From Intestinirhabdus alba (GTDB lineage Bacteria > Pseudomonadota > Gammaproteobacteria > Enterobacterales > Enterobacteriaceae): a stretch of DNA of 64,000 bases. Position 1 is the stretch's first letter. The number at the start of each line of letters is the position of its first letter. Below the pieces are notes generated by a model. The model saw nothing but the letters and a program-made list of their open reading frames with translations, was not told the DNA's origin and made no database searches. Shown here piece by piece: positions 10,131 through 21,655 of this stretch. The position numbers and the translations under genes are program-made. The stretch lies in assembly GCF_009711095.1 (NCBI RefSeq), contig NZ_WMJZ01000011.1, positions 62,001 to 126,000 of the forward strand. Direction: 5' to 3'.

Positions 10131-11084
10131 TCAGCGATTAAACAGGAACAGCGACATCCCCTGCATATCGGTAAACGCCTTATAGGAGGCCTGCAGCGCG
10201 GCCTGCTGCATCACGTAGGCGGAGATGGTCTCATTCCAGTCAACGTTCACCAGATCGCTCATCTGCAGCTCCTGGCCTAAGGCCCGGTCCTCGCCCAGCG
10301 AATCCAGCTCATCCAGTTCGCTAAGCTGGGAACCCAGCTCCGCACGCACCGTAAGCACGTTATTCAGCGAGTTCCGCAGGCCGCGGTTGGTTTTATCAAT
10401 CGCCGCCGCCGCATCCGCTTTCGCCGCCTCATCCCCGGCTACCGGTTTTTTCAGCGCTTCAATGGCGCTGTCCAGCATGGCGAACAGGTTGGTTTCCGAA
10501 CTGCCGCCGTTCGGCTCCGGCACGGCGTTGCTGGTGATGGCGTTAAAAATGGCGTCGCCGGTATGCCCGACAACCATGCTGCGGGAGGCGTCCACCTGCT
10601 GGGTGATATTCTCACTGCCGCCGTTATAGGTGCCGTCCGCCTGATCGAAGGGGGCGCTGCCGGTTTTATAACCGGCAAAAACATAGCGGCCGTTGCCGTC
10701 GGTACTGTTCGCCAGGTTCATCAGTTGATCGCGGATGCCCTGCAAGTCGGTCGCCAGCGCGGCGCGGTCGTCATCGCTTAACGCGCCGTTGCCGGCGTTA
10801 ACGATTTTCCCCTGCGCGGACTGAATGGCGGAGGTGACCCGATCCAGAATGCTCTCCTCCAGCGACACCCGCTGGGTGGCAAAGGTACGGGCCAGGGCGT
10901 ACTGGCTGTTCTGCGCCTGAGACTGGGACAGCACCACCGCCTGGGAGGCGGCGACGGGGTCGTCAGAGGGGTTAATCACCCGTCTGCCGCTGTACATCTG
11001 CTCGCCGTACTTCATCCATTGTGCCTGATTGTTGGTGATGCCGCGCATATTCTGCTGATACATCATCTGGGTACTGATACGCAT
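10131..11084 (-). CDS. flgL: FlgL, hook-filament junction protein (HAP3)
   Basis: FlgL forms the second layer of the hook-filament junction onto which flagellin polymerises; it is exported by the flagellar type III system. The 317-residue length equals E. coli FlgL. The N-terminus MRISTQMMYQQNMRGITNNQ and the C-terminal helix are the heptad-rich flagellin-like ends. It lies 14 bp behind flgK on the same strand and shares its sigma-28 promoter. Confidence 0.97.
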   Translation of the reverse strand: MRISTQMMYQQNMRGITNNQAQWMKYGEQMYSGRRVINPSDDPVAASQAVVLSQSQAQNSQYALARTFATQRVSLEESILDRVTSAIQSAQGKIVNAGNGALSDDDRAALATDLQGIRDQLMNLANSTDGNGRYVFAGYKTGSAPFDQADGTYNGGSENITQQVDASRSMVVGHTGDAIFNAITSNAVPEPNGGSSETNLFAMLDSAIEALKKPVAGDEAAKADAAAAIDKTNRGLRNSLNNVLTVRAELGSQLSELDELDSLGEDRALGQELQMSDLVNVDWNETISAYVMQQAALQASYKAFTDMQGMSLFLFNR

Positions 11085-11098
11085 TATCCCACTCTCCC

Positions 11099-12739
11099 TT
11101 AGCGAATATTCAGCAGCGCATCGAACAGCGAGCTGGCCGTCTGCAGCACCTGGGCGCTGGCCATATAGAACTGCTGATAGTGAATAAGATGGCCATACTC
11201 TTCATCGAGATTAACGCCGGCGGAAGACTGCTGGTTTGCCGTCAGCTGCTCTACCACATCCTCCTGGGTTTCGCTGCTGGTTTTCAGCGTGGAGGTTTTG
11301 TTGCCGATATCGCTGACCAGCGTGGCCCAGGCGTCGTTAAAGGATTTCGACCCGCCGACGATCTTCTCTTTTTGCAGATCGAGCAGCGCCTGGCCGTTGC
11401 GGTTGTCACTTTCGCCCGAGTCCTTCTCAAACGCCATGGCGAGCTGCGACTCGTTGCGCACCAGCACCTTCATATCAATAACCGCGTCGCTGACGGGCTT
11501 GACGACAAAGCTGTCATTCCTGTCGGCGTCGCCAGAAACGGCGATCTTCATGCCGTCAAACTCCAGCTTGCCGTCGCTGCCCGGCGTGACGGTAAAGGAA
11601 GTATTATCCGCCAGCCGCGTGACCTGCCAGGCGCTGCCGTCGTAGACCAGCTTGTAGTCGGTGGCCTGCACCTGTTTGCTGTTGCTGATTTCGGGCGTCA
11701 GTACCGCACTGCCGCCGTTCTTCGCATTGCCGATAGCGGAGGGCTTGCCGAAAGCAAAAAAGTCGCCGCCATCGTCTCCGTTGGCGTCCACCCCCTGCTT
11801 ATGCTGGGCGTTAAACGCATCGGCGAAGGCCAGCGCCATCTGGCCCAGCGCGTTACGGGTCTGGTCGAGATCCTCAGAGCGGAACTTCAGCAGCCCGCCG
11901 AGCGATCCGTTGGTGATGAACTTTTCCGGGATTTCAATATTGCCGGCAGCGCTGTCGACAAAGGCGACGGTAGTACGCGAAGGATCGGCATTAGAGGGCA
12001 CGGCGGCAAGCTGGTTGGCCCTGTCGCCCTGCACCAGCGAATAGCCGTTGGCCATCGTCACGTTGTAGGTGCCGCCGTCCTGAACGTTGACCTCCACGCC
12101 GACGATGGTGTTCAGCTCGCTGACCAGCTGATCGCGGCGGTCCAGCAGATCGTTCGGCGCAACGCCGCCGCCCACCCCGGTCAACCGGGAGATCTGATCG
12201 TTAAGGTTGGCGATCTGCTTGCTGTAGTTGTTAATCATCTCCACGTTGGAGACGATCGCCGTATTGATCTGTTTCTCCTGATCCCGCAGATACCGATCGG
12301 TGGTGATGAACTGGTTGACCAGACCGTCGGCCTTGCCGATCACCGCCTGGCGCGCCGCCGGATCTTCCGCGTTGCTCACCAGCGTCTGCAGGCTGCTGAA
12401 AAAATCCTGCATATAGGTAGAGAGCGAGCTGGTGGAGCTGGAGAGCAGATTATCAATTTTTGACATCTGCTCATACTGCGTGGTCAGCCCGCTGCTCAGA
12501 TTCTGCGCCGAGCGCAGCTGGTTGGTAATAAAAGCATCATACTCGCGCTGAACGCCGGCGACGTAGACACCGTTGCCCATCCAGCCCGCCGCGCCAAGGG
12601 TGCTGTTCGCCTGTCCCAGGATCGTCGTCTGACGAGTGTAGCCCGCGACTTTAAAGTTGTTGATATTATTACTGGTGGTCATTAACGCCGCCTGGGCCGC
12701 GTTCAGTCCGCTCATCGCGCTATTCATCAAGCTGGACAT
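11099..12739 (-). CDS. flgK: FlgK, hook-filament junction protein (HAP1)
   Basis: FlgK is the first hook-associated protein, sitting between hook and FlgL. The 546-residue protein begins MSSLMNSAMSGLNAAQAALM with the NNINNFKVAGYTRQ motif and ends with the conserved LQTASSLFDALLNIR helix, so both coiled ends needed for assembly are present. A sigma-28 promoter lies between flgJ and flgK, making flgKL a late-class unit. Confidence 0.97.
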   Translation of the reverse strand: MSSLMNSAMSGLNAAQAALMTTSNNINNFKVAGYTRQTTILGQANSTLGAAGWMGNGVYVAGVQREYDAFITNQLRSAQNLSSGLTTQYEQMSKIDNLLSSSTSSLSTYMQDFFSSLQTLVSNAEDPAARQAVIGKADGLVNQFITTDRYLRDQEKQINTAIVSNVEMINNYSKQIANLNDQISRLTGVGGGVAPNDLLDRRDQLVSELNTIVGVEVNVQDGGTYNVTMANGYSLVQGDRANQLAAVPSNADPSRTTVAFVDSAAGNIEIPEKFITNGSLGGLLKFRSEDLDQTRNALGQMALAFADAFNAQHKQGVDANGDDGGDFFAFGKPSAIGNAKNGGSAVLTPEISNSKQVQATDYKLVYDGSAWQVTRLADNTSFTVTPGSDGKLEFDGMKIAVSGDADRNDSFVVKPVSDAVIDMKVLVRNESQLAMAFEKDSGESDNRNGQALLDLQKEKIVGGSKSFNDAWATLVSDIGNKTSTLKTSSETQEDVVEQLTANQQSSAGVNLDEEYGHLIHYQQFYMASAQVLQTASSLFDALLNIR

Positions 12740-12772
12740 CGAGGTTCCTCTTAATCCTTTAGTTACGGTTTA

Positions 12773-12799
12773 TTATCGGCAGCCCGTCTCTGAACTTGA
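12773..12799 (-). promoter_or_regulatory. Sigma-28 (FliA) promoter of flgKL
   Basis: On the minus strand, TCAAG (12799-12795) and GCCGATAA (12780-12773) are separated by 14 nt. This fits the FliA consensus TAAAG-N14-GCCGATAA. It sits 33 bp upstream of the flgK start codon, just past the flgJ stop. Confidence 0.85.
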
Positions 12800-12804
12800 G
12801 CGTT

Positions 12805-13749
12805 TTAAAACAGATTATCGAGACCGGCGGCGTAGGTTTTACTCACTCTGTCGCTCATTGACTTTAGCTGTTGGATCAGGCCGGTCAGCTTACGCGAATA
12901 GTGGGGATCGGTGGCGTAGCCCGCCTCCTGCAGCGCCTGTGCCCCCTGCTCGGCGGTGGCGGCGGTGGCTACCGCGGCATAGCGCGGATTGCGGGTCAGC
13001 AGACCCACATAGTCCGACAGCCCCTCCAGATAAGAGCGGTAAACGCGGAACTTCGCCTTCACCTTCTTCGCCACGCCGTTCTCATACTCAGTGGTGGCGA
13101 TCTCCGTTACCGGCCCCTTCCATCCGGGGGACGCCTTAATGCCGAAGAGGTTATAGCTCGGCTCACCGTTTTCCCGGCGGATCTGCCGCTGTCCCCAGCC
13201 GGATTCGAGCGCCGCCTGCGCCAGGATCAGGTGGTGCGGCACGCCGCTCTGCTCGCTGGCCAGCCGCGCCGGTAGCGACAGCCGGGCCAGGAAGTCCTTA
13301 CTGTCGCCGGACAGCGCCACGTCGCCCCGCTCCGGCGCTTTGGGTATCGCCCTGCGCACCGTCTGCGCGAGGGTCTGGTTCTGATAGCTGACGATCCTCT
13401 CCGGCGAGAACGTCATCGGCGTCTGCACCACATCGGGCGATGCTTGCCCCGGTGCCAGCTGTTTTACCATCATGTCCGCCAGCCCCAGCCCCTTGCCCGC
13501 GGTCATCTGTTGAGCGATCTGCTGATCGTACAGGCTGGTGTATAGCCGGGTTGAATCGCTGCTGAACAGGCCATCCTTCGGCAGCGCTTCGCGCATACTT
13601 TTCAGCATCATCTGGACGAACATGCCTTCAACCTGGCGGGCGACCGATCGGATATTACCCGCCTGATCCTGGCCCGCCCGGGTCTTCAGCTCGTTAAGCG
13701 ACCGGGCGTCCCAGGCGGCGCTGGCCAGCAGCTTGCTGTCGTTAATCAT
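12805..13749 (-). CDS. flgJ: FlgJ, rod-cap scaffold and peptidoglycan hydrolase
   Basis: FlgJ caps the growing flagellar rod with its N-terminal half and cuts peptidoglycan with its C-terminal half so that the rod can pass. The 314-residue protein has the rod-binding region (about residues 1-150, with FVQMMLKSMREALP) and a glucosaminidase-type domain (about 155-310, with LILAQAALESGWGQ, whose Glu is the expected catalytic residue). Its start codon overlaps the flgI stop by one base, suggesting translational coupling. Confidence 0.97.
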   Translation of the reverse strand: MINDSKLLASAAWDARSLNELKTRAGQDQAGNIRSVARQVEGMFVQMMLKSMREALPKDGLFSSDSTRLYTSLYDQQIAQQMTAGKGLGLADMMVKQLAPGQASPDVVQTPMTFSPERIVSYQNQTLAQTVRRAIPKAPERGDVALSGDSKDFLARLSLPARLASEQSGVPHHLILAQAALESGWGQRQIRRENGEPSYNLFGIKASPGWKGPVTEIATTEYENGVAKKVKAKFRVYRSYLEGLSDYVGLLTRNPRYAAVATAATAEQGAQALQEAGYATDPHYSRKLTGLIQQLKSMSDRVSKTYAAGLDNLF

Positions 13750-14846
13750 CAGATAATTTCCAGCCTGGCGCGCAGGCAGCCGGCGCTCTGCATCGACTGC
13801 AGAATCGACATCAGGTCCATCGGCGTCGCCCCCAGCGCGTTCAGCGCCCGCACCACGTTGTTCAGGTTGGCGCTGGAGCGCACGCTCTGCAGCGAGCCGC
13901 CGCTCTGGCGCAGATCGATCTGCGTTTGTGGCGTGACCGTCGTCTGTCCGCCGGCAAACGGCGTATCCGGCTGGCTGACGTTGGCCTGGCGGTTGACCGT
14001 CACCGACAGGTTGCCCTGGGCGATGGCGCAGCTGTCGAGGGTCACTTCGCGGTTCATGACCACCGAGCCGGTGCGGGAGTTAATGACCACCTTCGCATCC
14101 TGGGGAGTCATCTTCACTTCAATGTTCTGGATATCGGCGAGGAAACGCACCTGGGAGCTGTTGCCGCTTGGCACATTAACCTGAACGGTGCGCGCGTCCA
14201 GCGCGATGGCGCTGCCGTAGCCCCGCGCGCGGTTGATGGTATCGGCGATCTGCTGGGCCAGCGCAAAGTCTTCATTATTCAGCTGCAGATTGAGGGTGTT
14301 GCCGGTGCCGAACTGGCTCGGCAGCTCGCGCTCTATCACCGCCCCGTTGGTAATCCGCCCGCCGTTGAGCTGGTTGATCTGCACGCTGCTGCCCCCGGCG
14401 GAGGCACCCGCCCCGCCGACCAGAATATTGCCCTGGGCCAGCGCGTAGACCTGGCTGTCAACTCCTTTCAGCGGCGTCATCAGCAGCGTCCCGCCGCGCA
14501 GGCTCTTGGCGTTGCCCATTGAGGAGACCACCACGTCGATGGTCTGCCCCTGGCGGGCAAACGGCGGATAGCTGGCGGTAACCATCACCGCCGCCACGTT
14601 TTTCAGCTGCATATTCGTACCGGTCGGCACGGTGATCCCCAGCTGCGACAGCATGTTGTTAAGGGTCTGGGTGGTGAACGGCGTCTGGGTGGTCTGGTCC
14701 CCGGTGCCGTCCAGCCCCACCACCAGACCGTAGCCAATCAGCGAGTTTCCGCGCACCCCCTGCACGCTGGTCAGATCGCGGATCCGATCGGCGTGCGCCA
14801 GGGCGGCGGCGAGGATCAGGATAATTCCGGAAAGCACTTTCAACAC
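13749..14846 (-). CDS. flgI: FlgI, flagellar P-ring protein
   Basis: FlgI builds the periplasmic P-ring around the rod. The 365-residue precursor starts with a signal peptide ([19 protein letters not shown], cleavage expected before [10 protein letters not shown]). The body contains the family blocks [18 protein letters not shown] and [15 protein letters not shown]. Length and ends ([10 protein letters not shown]) match enteric FlgI. It lies 12 bp behind flgH. Confidence 0.98.
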   Translation of the reverse strand: MLKVLSGIILILAAALAHADRIRDLTSVQGVRGNSLIGYGLVVGLDGTGDQTTQTPFTTQTLNNMLSQLGITVPTGTNMQLKNVAAVMVTASYPPFARQGQTIDVVVSSMGNAKSLRGGTLLMTPLKGVDSQVYALAQGNILVGGAGASAGGSSVQINQLNGGRITNGAVIERELPSQFGTGNTLNLQLNNEDFALAQQIADTINRARGYGSAIALDARTVQVNVPSGNSSQVRFLADIQNIEVKMTPQDAKVVINSRTGSVVMNREVTLDSCAIAQGNLSVTVNRQANVSQPDTPFAGGQTTVTPQTQIDLRQSGGSLQSVRSSANLNNVVRALNALGATPMDLMSILQSMQSAGCLRARLEII

Positions 14847-14858
14847 GGGATACCTCGC

Positions 14859-15557
14859 TTACATCGGCGACAAGTTAAGGAAGAAACGCTGCAGCCAGCC
14901 CATATTCTGCGCCTCATTGATGTAGCCGCTGCCGACGTACTCAATGCGCGCGTCCGCCACCTGAGTTGACGGCACGGAGTTACTGCCGCTGATGGTGCGG
15001 GGATTAACCACCCCGGAGAAGCGGATAAACTCGGTGCCCTGGTTAATGGCGATCTGCTTCTCTCCCACCACGTGCAGATTACCGTTGACCAGCACCCGAT
15101 CGACGGTGACCGTCAGGGTGCCGCTGAAGGTGTTGCTGGCGTTGGCTCCGCCCTTGCCGTTAAAGCTGCTGTTGCCGGAGGCGCTGACGTCCGCCCGTCC
15201 GTTGCCGAAGAGCCCCTGCAGATAGCGCGGCACCGTATCAAAGCCGAAGCCGCTCTTGCCGTCGCGGCTGGCGTTGGCGGAGGAGCTTTTGCTGGCGCTG
15301 ACGTTTTCCTGCAGGACGATGGTCAGCGTGTCGCCGATATTGCGCGGCCGCCGGTCTTCAAACAGCGGCTGGTAGCCATAGTTGATCGGCTGCGCCGACT
15401 GGAAGATAGAGCCGTTCGCCACCGGCATCGGGCCGGGCACGGGCTGTGCCGTGGTCGCGCCCTGCACCAGCGGCGTGGAGGGTATCCAGGCGCATCCTGA
15501 CAGCGACACCGCCAGCAGGGCGAAAATCGGGTAAGCGTGCACAGCGTTTTTTTGCAT
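14859..15557 (-). CDS. flgH: FlgH, flagellar L-ring lipoprotein
   Basis: FlgH forms the outer-membrane L-ring. The start [24 protein letters not shown] is chosen because it gives 232 residues, the E. coli length; a start five codons upstream is possible. The lipobox LSGC places the lipidated cysteine at residue 22. The rest is the conserved [20 protein letters not shown] and C-terminal [12 protein letters not shown]. It belongs to the flgBCDEFGHIJ series. Confidence 0.97.
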   Translation of the reverse strand: MQKNAVHAYPIFALLAVSLSGCAWIPSTPLVQGATTAQPVPGPMPVANGSIFQSAQPINYGYQPLFEDRRPRNIGDTLTIVLQENVSASKSSSANASRDGKSGFGFDTVPRYLQGLFGNGRADVSASGNSSFNGKGGANASNTFSGTLTVTVDRVLVNGNLHVVGEKQIAINQGTEFIRFSGVVNPRTISGSNSVPSTQVADARIEYVGSGYINEAQNMGWLQRFFLNLSPM

Positions 15558-15612
15558 GGCCTTCATCTTCAAAATCAGGGTGCCGGCGAGGTACTCCCCG
15601 CCGGACAGCGCC

Positions 15613-17164
<1,552 letters not shown>

Positions 17165-17184
17165 TAAGCTATCCCGTCAGGCGT

Positions 17185-18438
17185 TTAGCGCAGGTTAACC
17201 AGCGTATTGAGGATCTGATCCTGGGTTTTAATGGTCTGGGCGTTCGACTGATAGTTACGCTGCGCCACGATCATATCCACCAGCTCTTTACTCAGGTTGA
17301 CGTTGGAAGCCTCCAGCGCGCCGTTGGTCAGCGTGCCGAAGTTGCCGGTGCCCGCCGTACCCAGCAGCGCCACGCCGGAGGCCTGGGTTGCTGACCAGAC
17401 GTTATTCCCCTGGGAGGAGAGACCTTCGTTATTGGCGAAGTTCGCCAGCACGATCTGCCCCAGCACCTGGGTCTGCTCATTGGAGTAGTTACCGACTACG
17501 GTGCCGTCGTCATTAATCTGATAGCTCACCAGATCCCCCGGCTTATAGCCGTCCTGGCGGGTGGCCACGATGTTGTTGGCCCCGGTGTTCTGCTGCATGG
17601 AGTTAAGAAAGCTCAGGGAGAAGCTGGCCGGATCGGCACCGTTGATCTCCCCGGTGGTAATGTCGATACCGGTTGGCCATGCGGCGGCGGGCGGCACCGG
17701 AACCGCATCGGTCGCCCCGGCGCTGATGCCTAAAAAGGCACCGTTTTCATTAAAGCGCATAAAGCCCGCGGACTGAGGAGCTTCGCCGGTGGTTGAATCC
17801 TGGGTGTAGACCTCCCAGGTGTTATCGCTGTTTTTGACATAGAAGATGTTCATGTCATGGGCGTTACCCTGGCTGTCGAAGACGGTGACGGTGCCCTTTT
17901 TGTTATAGGTATCGGCATCGCTGGCGTTGAACGGCGTTTTTTCCGGTACTTTGTCCGTGGAGTTGAGGTTGATCTGCATCGAGGCGCTGGTGGTCGCCCG
18001 CGCGGCCATCAGGGTGTTGGGAATGGTGATCGGGCCGGGGTTCGCCCCCTGCTGAATGGTTGGCGGCGTACCGGCGGCCGGGTAGCCGGTCAGCTGCAGC
18101 CCCTGCATATTCACGATATTACGGTTTTCATCGAGCTTGAACTGCCCGTTACGGCTGTAGTAAACGGCACCGTTGCTGTCCACCAGGCGGAAAAATCCGC
18201 TCTGGCTAATGGCGACGTCCAGCCCGCGGCCGGTGTTGGTGGTGGTGCCATCGGTGAAGTCCTGGGTGATCCCGGCCACTTTAACCCCCAGCCCCACCTT
18301 CGAACCGGCGAACATATCGGCGAACGAGGCGGTGCCCCCTTTAAAGCCGTAGGTGGCAGAGTTGGCAATATTGTTGCCGATAACGTCGAGGTTGGTGGAT
18401 GCAGCGTTCAATCCGCTAACTGCTTGTGAAAAAGACAT
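17185..18438 (-). CDS. flgE: FlgE, flagellar hook protein
   Basis: FlgE polymerises into the flexible hook. The start MSFSQAVSGLNAASTNLDVI at 18438 is preferred: it follows an AAAGGAG site and gives the family N-terminus, whereas the open frame extends 27 codons upstream without similarity. The product is 417 residues, a little longer than E. coli FlgE (402), the difference lying in the variable surface domain. Conserved ends NNIANSATYGFKG and ELVDMIVAQRNYQSNAQ are intact. Confidence 0.97.
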   Translation of the reverse strand: MSFSQAVSGLNAASTNLDVIGNNIANSATYGFKGGTASFADMFAGSKVGLGVKVAGITQDFTDGTTTNTGRGLDVAISQSGFFRLVDSNGAVYYSRNGQFKLDENRNIVNMQGLQLTGYPAAGTPPTIQQGANPGPITIPNTLMAARATTSASMQINLNSTDKVPEKTPFNASDADTYNKKGTVTVFDSQGNAHDMNIFYVKNSDNTWEVYTQDSTTGEAPQSAGFMRFNENGAFLGISAGATDAVPVPPAAAWPTGIDITTGEINGADPASFSLSFLNSMQQNTGANNIVATRQDGYKPGDLVSYQINDDGTVVGNYSNEQTQVLGQIVLANFANNEGLSSQGNNVWSATQASGVALLGTAGTGNFGTLTNGALEASNVNLSKELVDMIVAQRNYQSNAQTIKTQDQILNTLVNLR

Positions 18439-18463
18439 GTCTAACTCCTTTAGGTGTGAAGGC

Positions 18464-19159
18464 TCAGAGGATCTGCCGAACTTCGTCGAGGGTGGTGGTG
18501 CCGTAGGTGCCCAGATCAAGGGTATTGCCGTCCTTGCCGCGGATCACCCCCTGCACCAGCGCAAACTGCAGCGGCTGCGCCACCAGCGGCGTTCCGCCCT
18601 TGGTTGCGGTAATGGAGACGTTATAAGCCCCGTTGGGTGCTTCGCCGCCATCCTCCAGGGTGCCGTCCCAAGTGAAGCTATGCACACCCGCCTTCAGCTC
18701 GCCCAGCTCAATGGTCCGCACCACCCTGCCGTCCTTATCGCTAATGGTGACGGTGACTTTTTCCGCGCTCTGCTGCAGCTCAACGCCAAACGGCGTGGTT
18801 GAAACAACCGCCCCCTCCTCCGTGCCTTTGCCCGCCAGGATGGTGGTTCCCGGAATCATGACGCCGTGGCCGATCAGGGAGCTGGCCTGCAGCGCCTGCC
18901 CGTTGTCGATTTGTCCCGAGATAGATCCCAGGGTGGTATTGAGTTTCTCGATGCCGCTGACGGTGCTGATTTGCGCCAGTTGGGTGGTCAGCTCATTGTT
19001 CTGCATCGGGTTAGTGGGGTCCTGGTTCTGCAGCTGAGCGACCAGCAGCGTCAGAAAGCTGCTTTGCAGATCCGCCGCGCTGCTGCCGGTCAGCGAGCCG
19101 CTGCCGGTGGCTCTCATTCCGGTATTAGTGGGATCGTTAAGGTTTACTGCGATGGACAT
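18464..19159 (-). CDS. flgD: FlgD, hook-capping protein
   Basis: FlgD sits at the tip of the growing hook and guides FlgE assembly, then is replaced by FlgK. The 231-residue protein holds the N-terminal export region with SFLTLLVAQLQNQDPTNPM, and a C-terminal Ig/tudor-like domain (about residues 90-215). Length equals E. coli FlgD. It is the third gene of the flgBCDE run. Confidence 0.97.
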   Translation of the reverse strand: MSIAVNLNDPTNTGMRATGSGSLTGSSAADLQSSFLTLLVAQLQNQDPTNPMQNNELTTQLAQISTVSGIEKLNTTLGSISGQIDNGQALQASSLIGHGVMIPGTTILAGKGTEEGAVVSTTPFGVELQQSAEKVTVTISDKDGRVVRTIELGELKAGVHSFTWDGTLEDGGEAPNGAYNVSITATKGGTPLVAQPLQFALVQGVIRGKDGNTLDLGTYGTTTLDEVRQIL

Positions 19160-19170
19160 TCGCGCCTCCT

Positions 19171-19575
19171 TTACTGGCCAAGTGTCAACGTTTTAAGCAT
19201 CATGCTTTTCACGGTATTAAGGACTTCAACGTTTGCCTGGTAGCTGCGCGAGGCCGACATGGTGTTAACCATCTCTCCCACCACGTCCACGTTTGGCATT
19301 CTGACGTAGCCGTTGGCGTCCGCCAGCGGGTTGCCCGGCTCATAGACCAGCTTGTCCGGAGCCTGGCTTTCGACGACCTCTGTCACCTTTACCCCGCCGG
19401 TTGCCGCTCCCGGCGCGGCGTCCATCTGAAAAACCACCTGCTTAGCGCGATACGGCTGACCGTCCGGCCCCGCCACGCTATCGGCGTTCGCCAGGTTGCT
19501 GGCCGCCACGTTCAGCCGCTTGGACTGCGCGGTCAGCGCCGAACCGGCGATATCAAAAATATTCAACAGCGCCAC
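19171..19575 (-). CDS. flgC: FlgC, proximal rod protein
   Basis: FlgC is a proximal rod subunit. The 134-residue protein starts [20 protein letters not shown] with the [12 protein letters not shown] motif and ends in the helix [20 protein letters not shown], the family signature. Length equals E. coli FlgC. It is separated from flgB by 3 bp. Confidence 0.97.
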   Translation of the reverse strand: MALLNIFDIAGSALTAQSKRLNVAASNLANADSVAGPDGQPYRAKQVVFQMDAAPGAATGGVKVTEVVESQAPDKLVYEPGNPLADANGYVRMPNVDVVGEMVNTMSASRSYQANVEVLNTVKSMMLKTLTLGQ

Positions 19576-19578
19576 GGC

Positions 19579-19995
19579 TTAGTTTCCTCCCTGCAGCACG
19601 CTCATCATGCTTTTAATCTGTCCGCCCAGCACCGTCAGCCCGGTCTGGTATTTCACGCTGTTATCGGCGAACTGCGTCCGCTCGCGATCCATGTCGACGG
19701 TATTGCCGTCAAGGGAGGGCTGGTCAGGAACGCGCCAGAGCAGCTCCATCGACGGAGCGGCAATGGCCCTGGCGGGAATATGCTGTGCGGAGGTCAGGGT
19801 CAGCGAAACGCCGTGGGTTTCCTGCCGACCGTTCGCCATCACTTTTTTTAATTCACTGGCAAAGTCAATATCGCGCGCCTGGTAGCCCGGCGTATCGGCG
19901 TTAGCGATATTGGCCGCCAGCACTTCCTGGCGGCGAGCGCGAAGATTCAGCGCTTCCTGTTGAAAACGTAGGGTGGCATCAAGCTTATCGAGCAT
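19579..19995 (-). CDS. flgB: FlgB, proximal rod protein
   Basis: FlgB is the rod subunit nearest the MS-ring. The 138-residue protein begins [20 protein letters not shown], contains [18 protein letters not shown] and ends [10 protein letters not shown]. It is the first gene of the long minus-strand flagellar operon and diverges from flgA. Confidence 0.97.
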   Translation of the reverse strand: MLDKLDATLRFQQEALNLRARRQEVLAANIANADTPGYQARDIDFASELKKVMANGRQETHGVSLTLTSAQHIPARAIAAPSMELLWRVPDQPSLDGNTVDMDRERTQFADNSVKYQTGLTVLGGQIKSMMSVLQGGN

Positions 19996-20150
19996 CTCTC
20001 CTCCGCAGATGTCAAAATACAGCCGACAGCTTAAAGCCCCTTACGCGCGCGTTATCGCCAGAATAAGCGCAAAATGGGTCGCTATTTATTGCGTTGATGG
20101 CTGCCCCGGGCGCGTAAAATCTTGTTATCACGCCACGTAAGGGGATCGCC
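19996..20150. promoter_or_regulatory. Divergent flgB/flgA promoter region
   Basis: The 155-bp gap separates flgB (minus) from flgA (plus). In enterics both are class II genes switched on by FlhDC with sigma-70. The FlhDC consensus is loose and I could not place it with confidence, so the function is assigned by position only. Confidence 0.5.
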
Positions 20151-20810
20151 ATGCGAAAATTACAACGCGCCATCGCCGTCGCGGCGCTGCTGGTCAGCCC
20201 TCTGGCGATGGCTCAGGGACTGCAGGCGCAGCTTGACGAACTCTTTGCCCGCCGCCTGGCGGGGGTTAGCGATGAAGTCACGGTGACCGTCCGCAGCGCG
20301 CCGAATCTCCTGCCGCGCTGCGAGCGGCCCGAGCTGAGCGTCACCGACGGTACAAAGCGGTGGGGCAACATCAGCGTGCTGGCGCGCTGCGCCAACGAAA
20401 AACGCTATCTGCAGGTGAACGTGCAGGCGACTGGCCGCTATGTGGTGGCCACCGCCTCCGTTGCCCGCGGTGCGAGGCTGGGCGCGGAAAACGTCGCGCT
20501 GAAGCGCGGGCGGCTGGATCAGCTGCCGCCGCGCACGGCGCTGGATATCGCACAAATTCAGGACGCGATAAGCCTGCGCGACCTTGCGCCGGGTCAGCCG
20601 GTGCAGCTTACCCTGCTGCGTCAGGCGTGGCGCGTAAAGGCAGGGCAACGGGTACAGGTGGTGGCCGGCGGAGAGGGCTTTCGGATTAACGCCGAGGGCC
20701 AGGCGCTGAATAACGCCGCGGTGGCGCAAAGCGCCCGCGTACGGATGCAGTCGGGGCACATCGTGAGCGGAACCGTCGACGCTGACGGGAATATTCTGAT
20801 TAACCTGTAG
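20151..20810 (+). CDS. flgA: FlgA, P-ring assembly chaperone
   Basis: FlgA is a periplasmic chaperone for FlgI P-ring assembly. The 219-residue precursor has a signal peptide (MRKLQRAIAVAALLVSPLAMA) and the SAF-type domain in the C-terminal half with the conserved stretch GQRVQVVAGGEGFRINAEGQ. Two cysteines (CERPE and LARCANE) flank the N-domain as in E. coli. It diverges from flgB and precedes flgM. Confidence 0.96.
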   Translation: MRKLQRAIAVAALLVSPLAMAQGLQAQLDELFARRLAGVSDEVTVTVRSAPNLLPRCERPELSVTDGTKRWGNISVLARCANEKRYLQVNVQATGRYVVATASVARGARLGAENVALKRGRLDQLPPRTALDIAQIQDAISLRDLAPGQPVQLTLLRQAWRVKAGQRVQVVAGGEGFRINAEGQALNNAAVAQSARVRMQSGHIVSGTVDADGNILINL

Positions 20811-20815
20811 CGGGT

Positions 20816-20842
20816 TAAAGATTTTTCAGTAGCTGCCGATAG
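20816..20842 (+). promoter_or_regulatory. Sigma-28 (FliA) promoter of flgMN
   Basis: TAAAG at 20816-20820 and GCCGATAG at 20835-20842 are separated by 14 nt, an excellent FliA promoter match, between flgA and flgM. In enterics flgM is read both from the flgA promoter and from its own late promoter. Confidence 0.88.
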
Positions 20843-20902
20843 AGTGTTAACCAGCTGATATTGACTGGTCGCTACAGCATAAACCTCAATGAGGAAAAGA
20901 TA

Positions 20903-21196
20903 ATGAGCATTGACCGTACTTCGCCTTTGAATCCCGTTAGCCCGGTTCAGCCGCGAGAAAACAGTGATACGCAGGTACAGAAAGCGCGTCAGGAAAAAAC
21001 CCCTGCCGCCACCAGCACCAGCGTAACGTTAAGCGACGCGCAGGCAAAGCTGATGCAGCCGGACGTTGGCGATATCAATATGGAGCGGGTGGAGATGCTG
21101 AAGACGGCAATCCGCAGCGGCGAGCTGAAAATGGATACCGGCAAAATCGCCGATGCGCTGATCCGCGAAACCCACAGCTATCTGCAGGATAACTAA
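20903..21196 (+). CDS. flgM: FlgM, anti-sigma-28 factor
   Basis: FlgM binds and inhibits FliA until the hook is complete and FlgM is exported. The ATG at 20903 follows GAGGAAAAG and gives 97 residues, the E. coli length; the open frame extends 14 codons upstream but without family similarity. The C-terminal half ([20 protein letters not shown] and [12 protein letters not shown]) is the sigma-binding region. It lies between flgA and flgN. Confidence 0.97.
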   Translation: MSIDRTSPLNPVSPVQPRENSDTQVQKARQEKTPAATSTSVTLSDAQAKLMQPDVGDINMERVEMLKTAIRSGELKMDTGKIADALIRETHSYLQDN

Positions 21197-21200
21197 CGCA

Positions 21201-21623
21201 ATGAGCAGATTGTCAGAGATCCTGGACCAGATGTCGGCGGTGCTGAACGACCTGAAAATAGTGATGGACGCCGAGCAGCAGCAGCTTGCCGTCGGCCATA
21301 TTAACGGCAGCCTGCTCCAGCGCATCACGGAAAATAAAAGCACGCTGCTGGCGACGCTGGACTACCTTGAGCAGCAGCGGCGTCAGCAGCAGCAGGCGCA
21401 CCCCGACGCCGACGCCGGGGTGGCCGAACGCTGGCAGGAGATTACCGAAAAAACGCAGCACCTGCGCGATCTCAACCAGCACAACGGCTGGCTGCTGGAG
21501 GGGCAGATCGCGCGCAACCAGCAGGCGCTCGCCATTCTGAAACCGCATCAGGAACCGGCGCTGTACGGCGCGAACGGGCAGACCGCCTCCGGGCATCGCG
21601 GCGGTAAAAAAATCGCCATCTGA
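21201..21623 (+). CDS. flgN: FlgN, export chaperone for FlgK and FlgL
   Basis: FlgN is the cytoplasmic chaperone that delivers FlgK and FlgL to the export gate. The 140-residue, largely helical protein starts MSRLSEILDQMSAVLNDLK. It begins 4 bp after flgM, so the two are co-transcribed. The stop codon at 21621 lies 22 bp from the murJ stop on the opposite strand. Confidence 0.95.
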   Translation: MSRLSEILDQMSAVLNDLKIVMDAEQQQLAVGHINGSLLQRITENKSTLLATLDYLEQQRRQQQQAHPDADAGVAERWQEITEKTQHLRDLNQHNGWLLEGQIARNQQALAILKPHQEPALYGANGQTASGHRGGKKIAI

Positions 21624-21635
21624 CGCCGGGGCGGC

Positions 21636-21655
21636 GGACGGCGCTTATGCCGTCC
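21636..21655. terminator. Hairpin between convergent flgN and murJ
   Basis: GGACGGC and GCCGTCC form a 7-bp stem around GCTTAT, with flanking GCCGG/CCGGC able to extend it; it resembles a REP-type palindrome. The murJ stop codon (21645-21647, minus strand) lies in the loop. There is no T-run, so it may protect 3' ends rather than terminate. Confidence 0.55.
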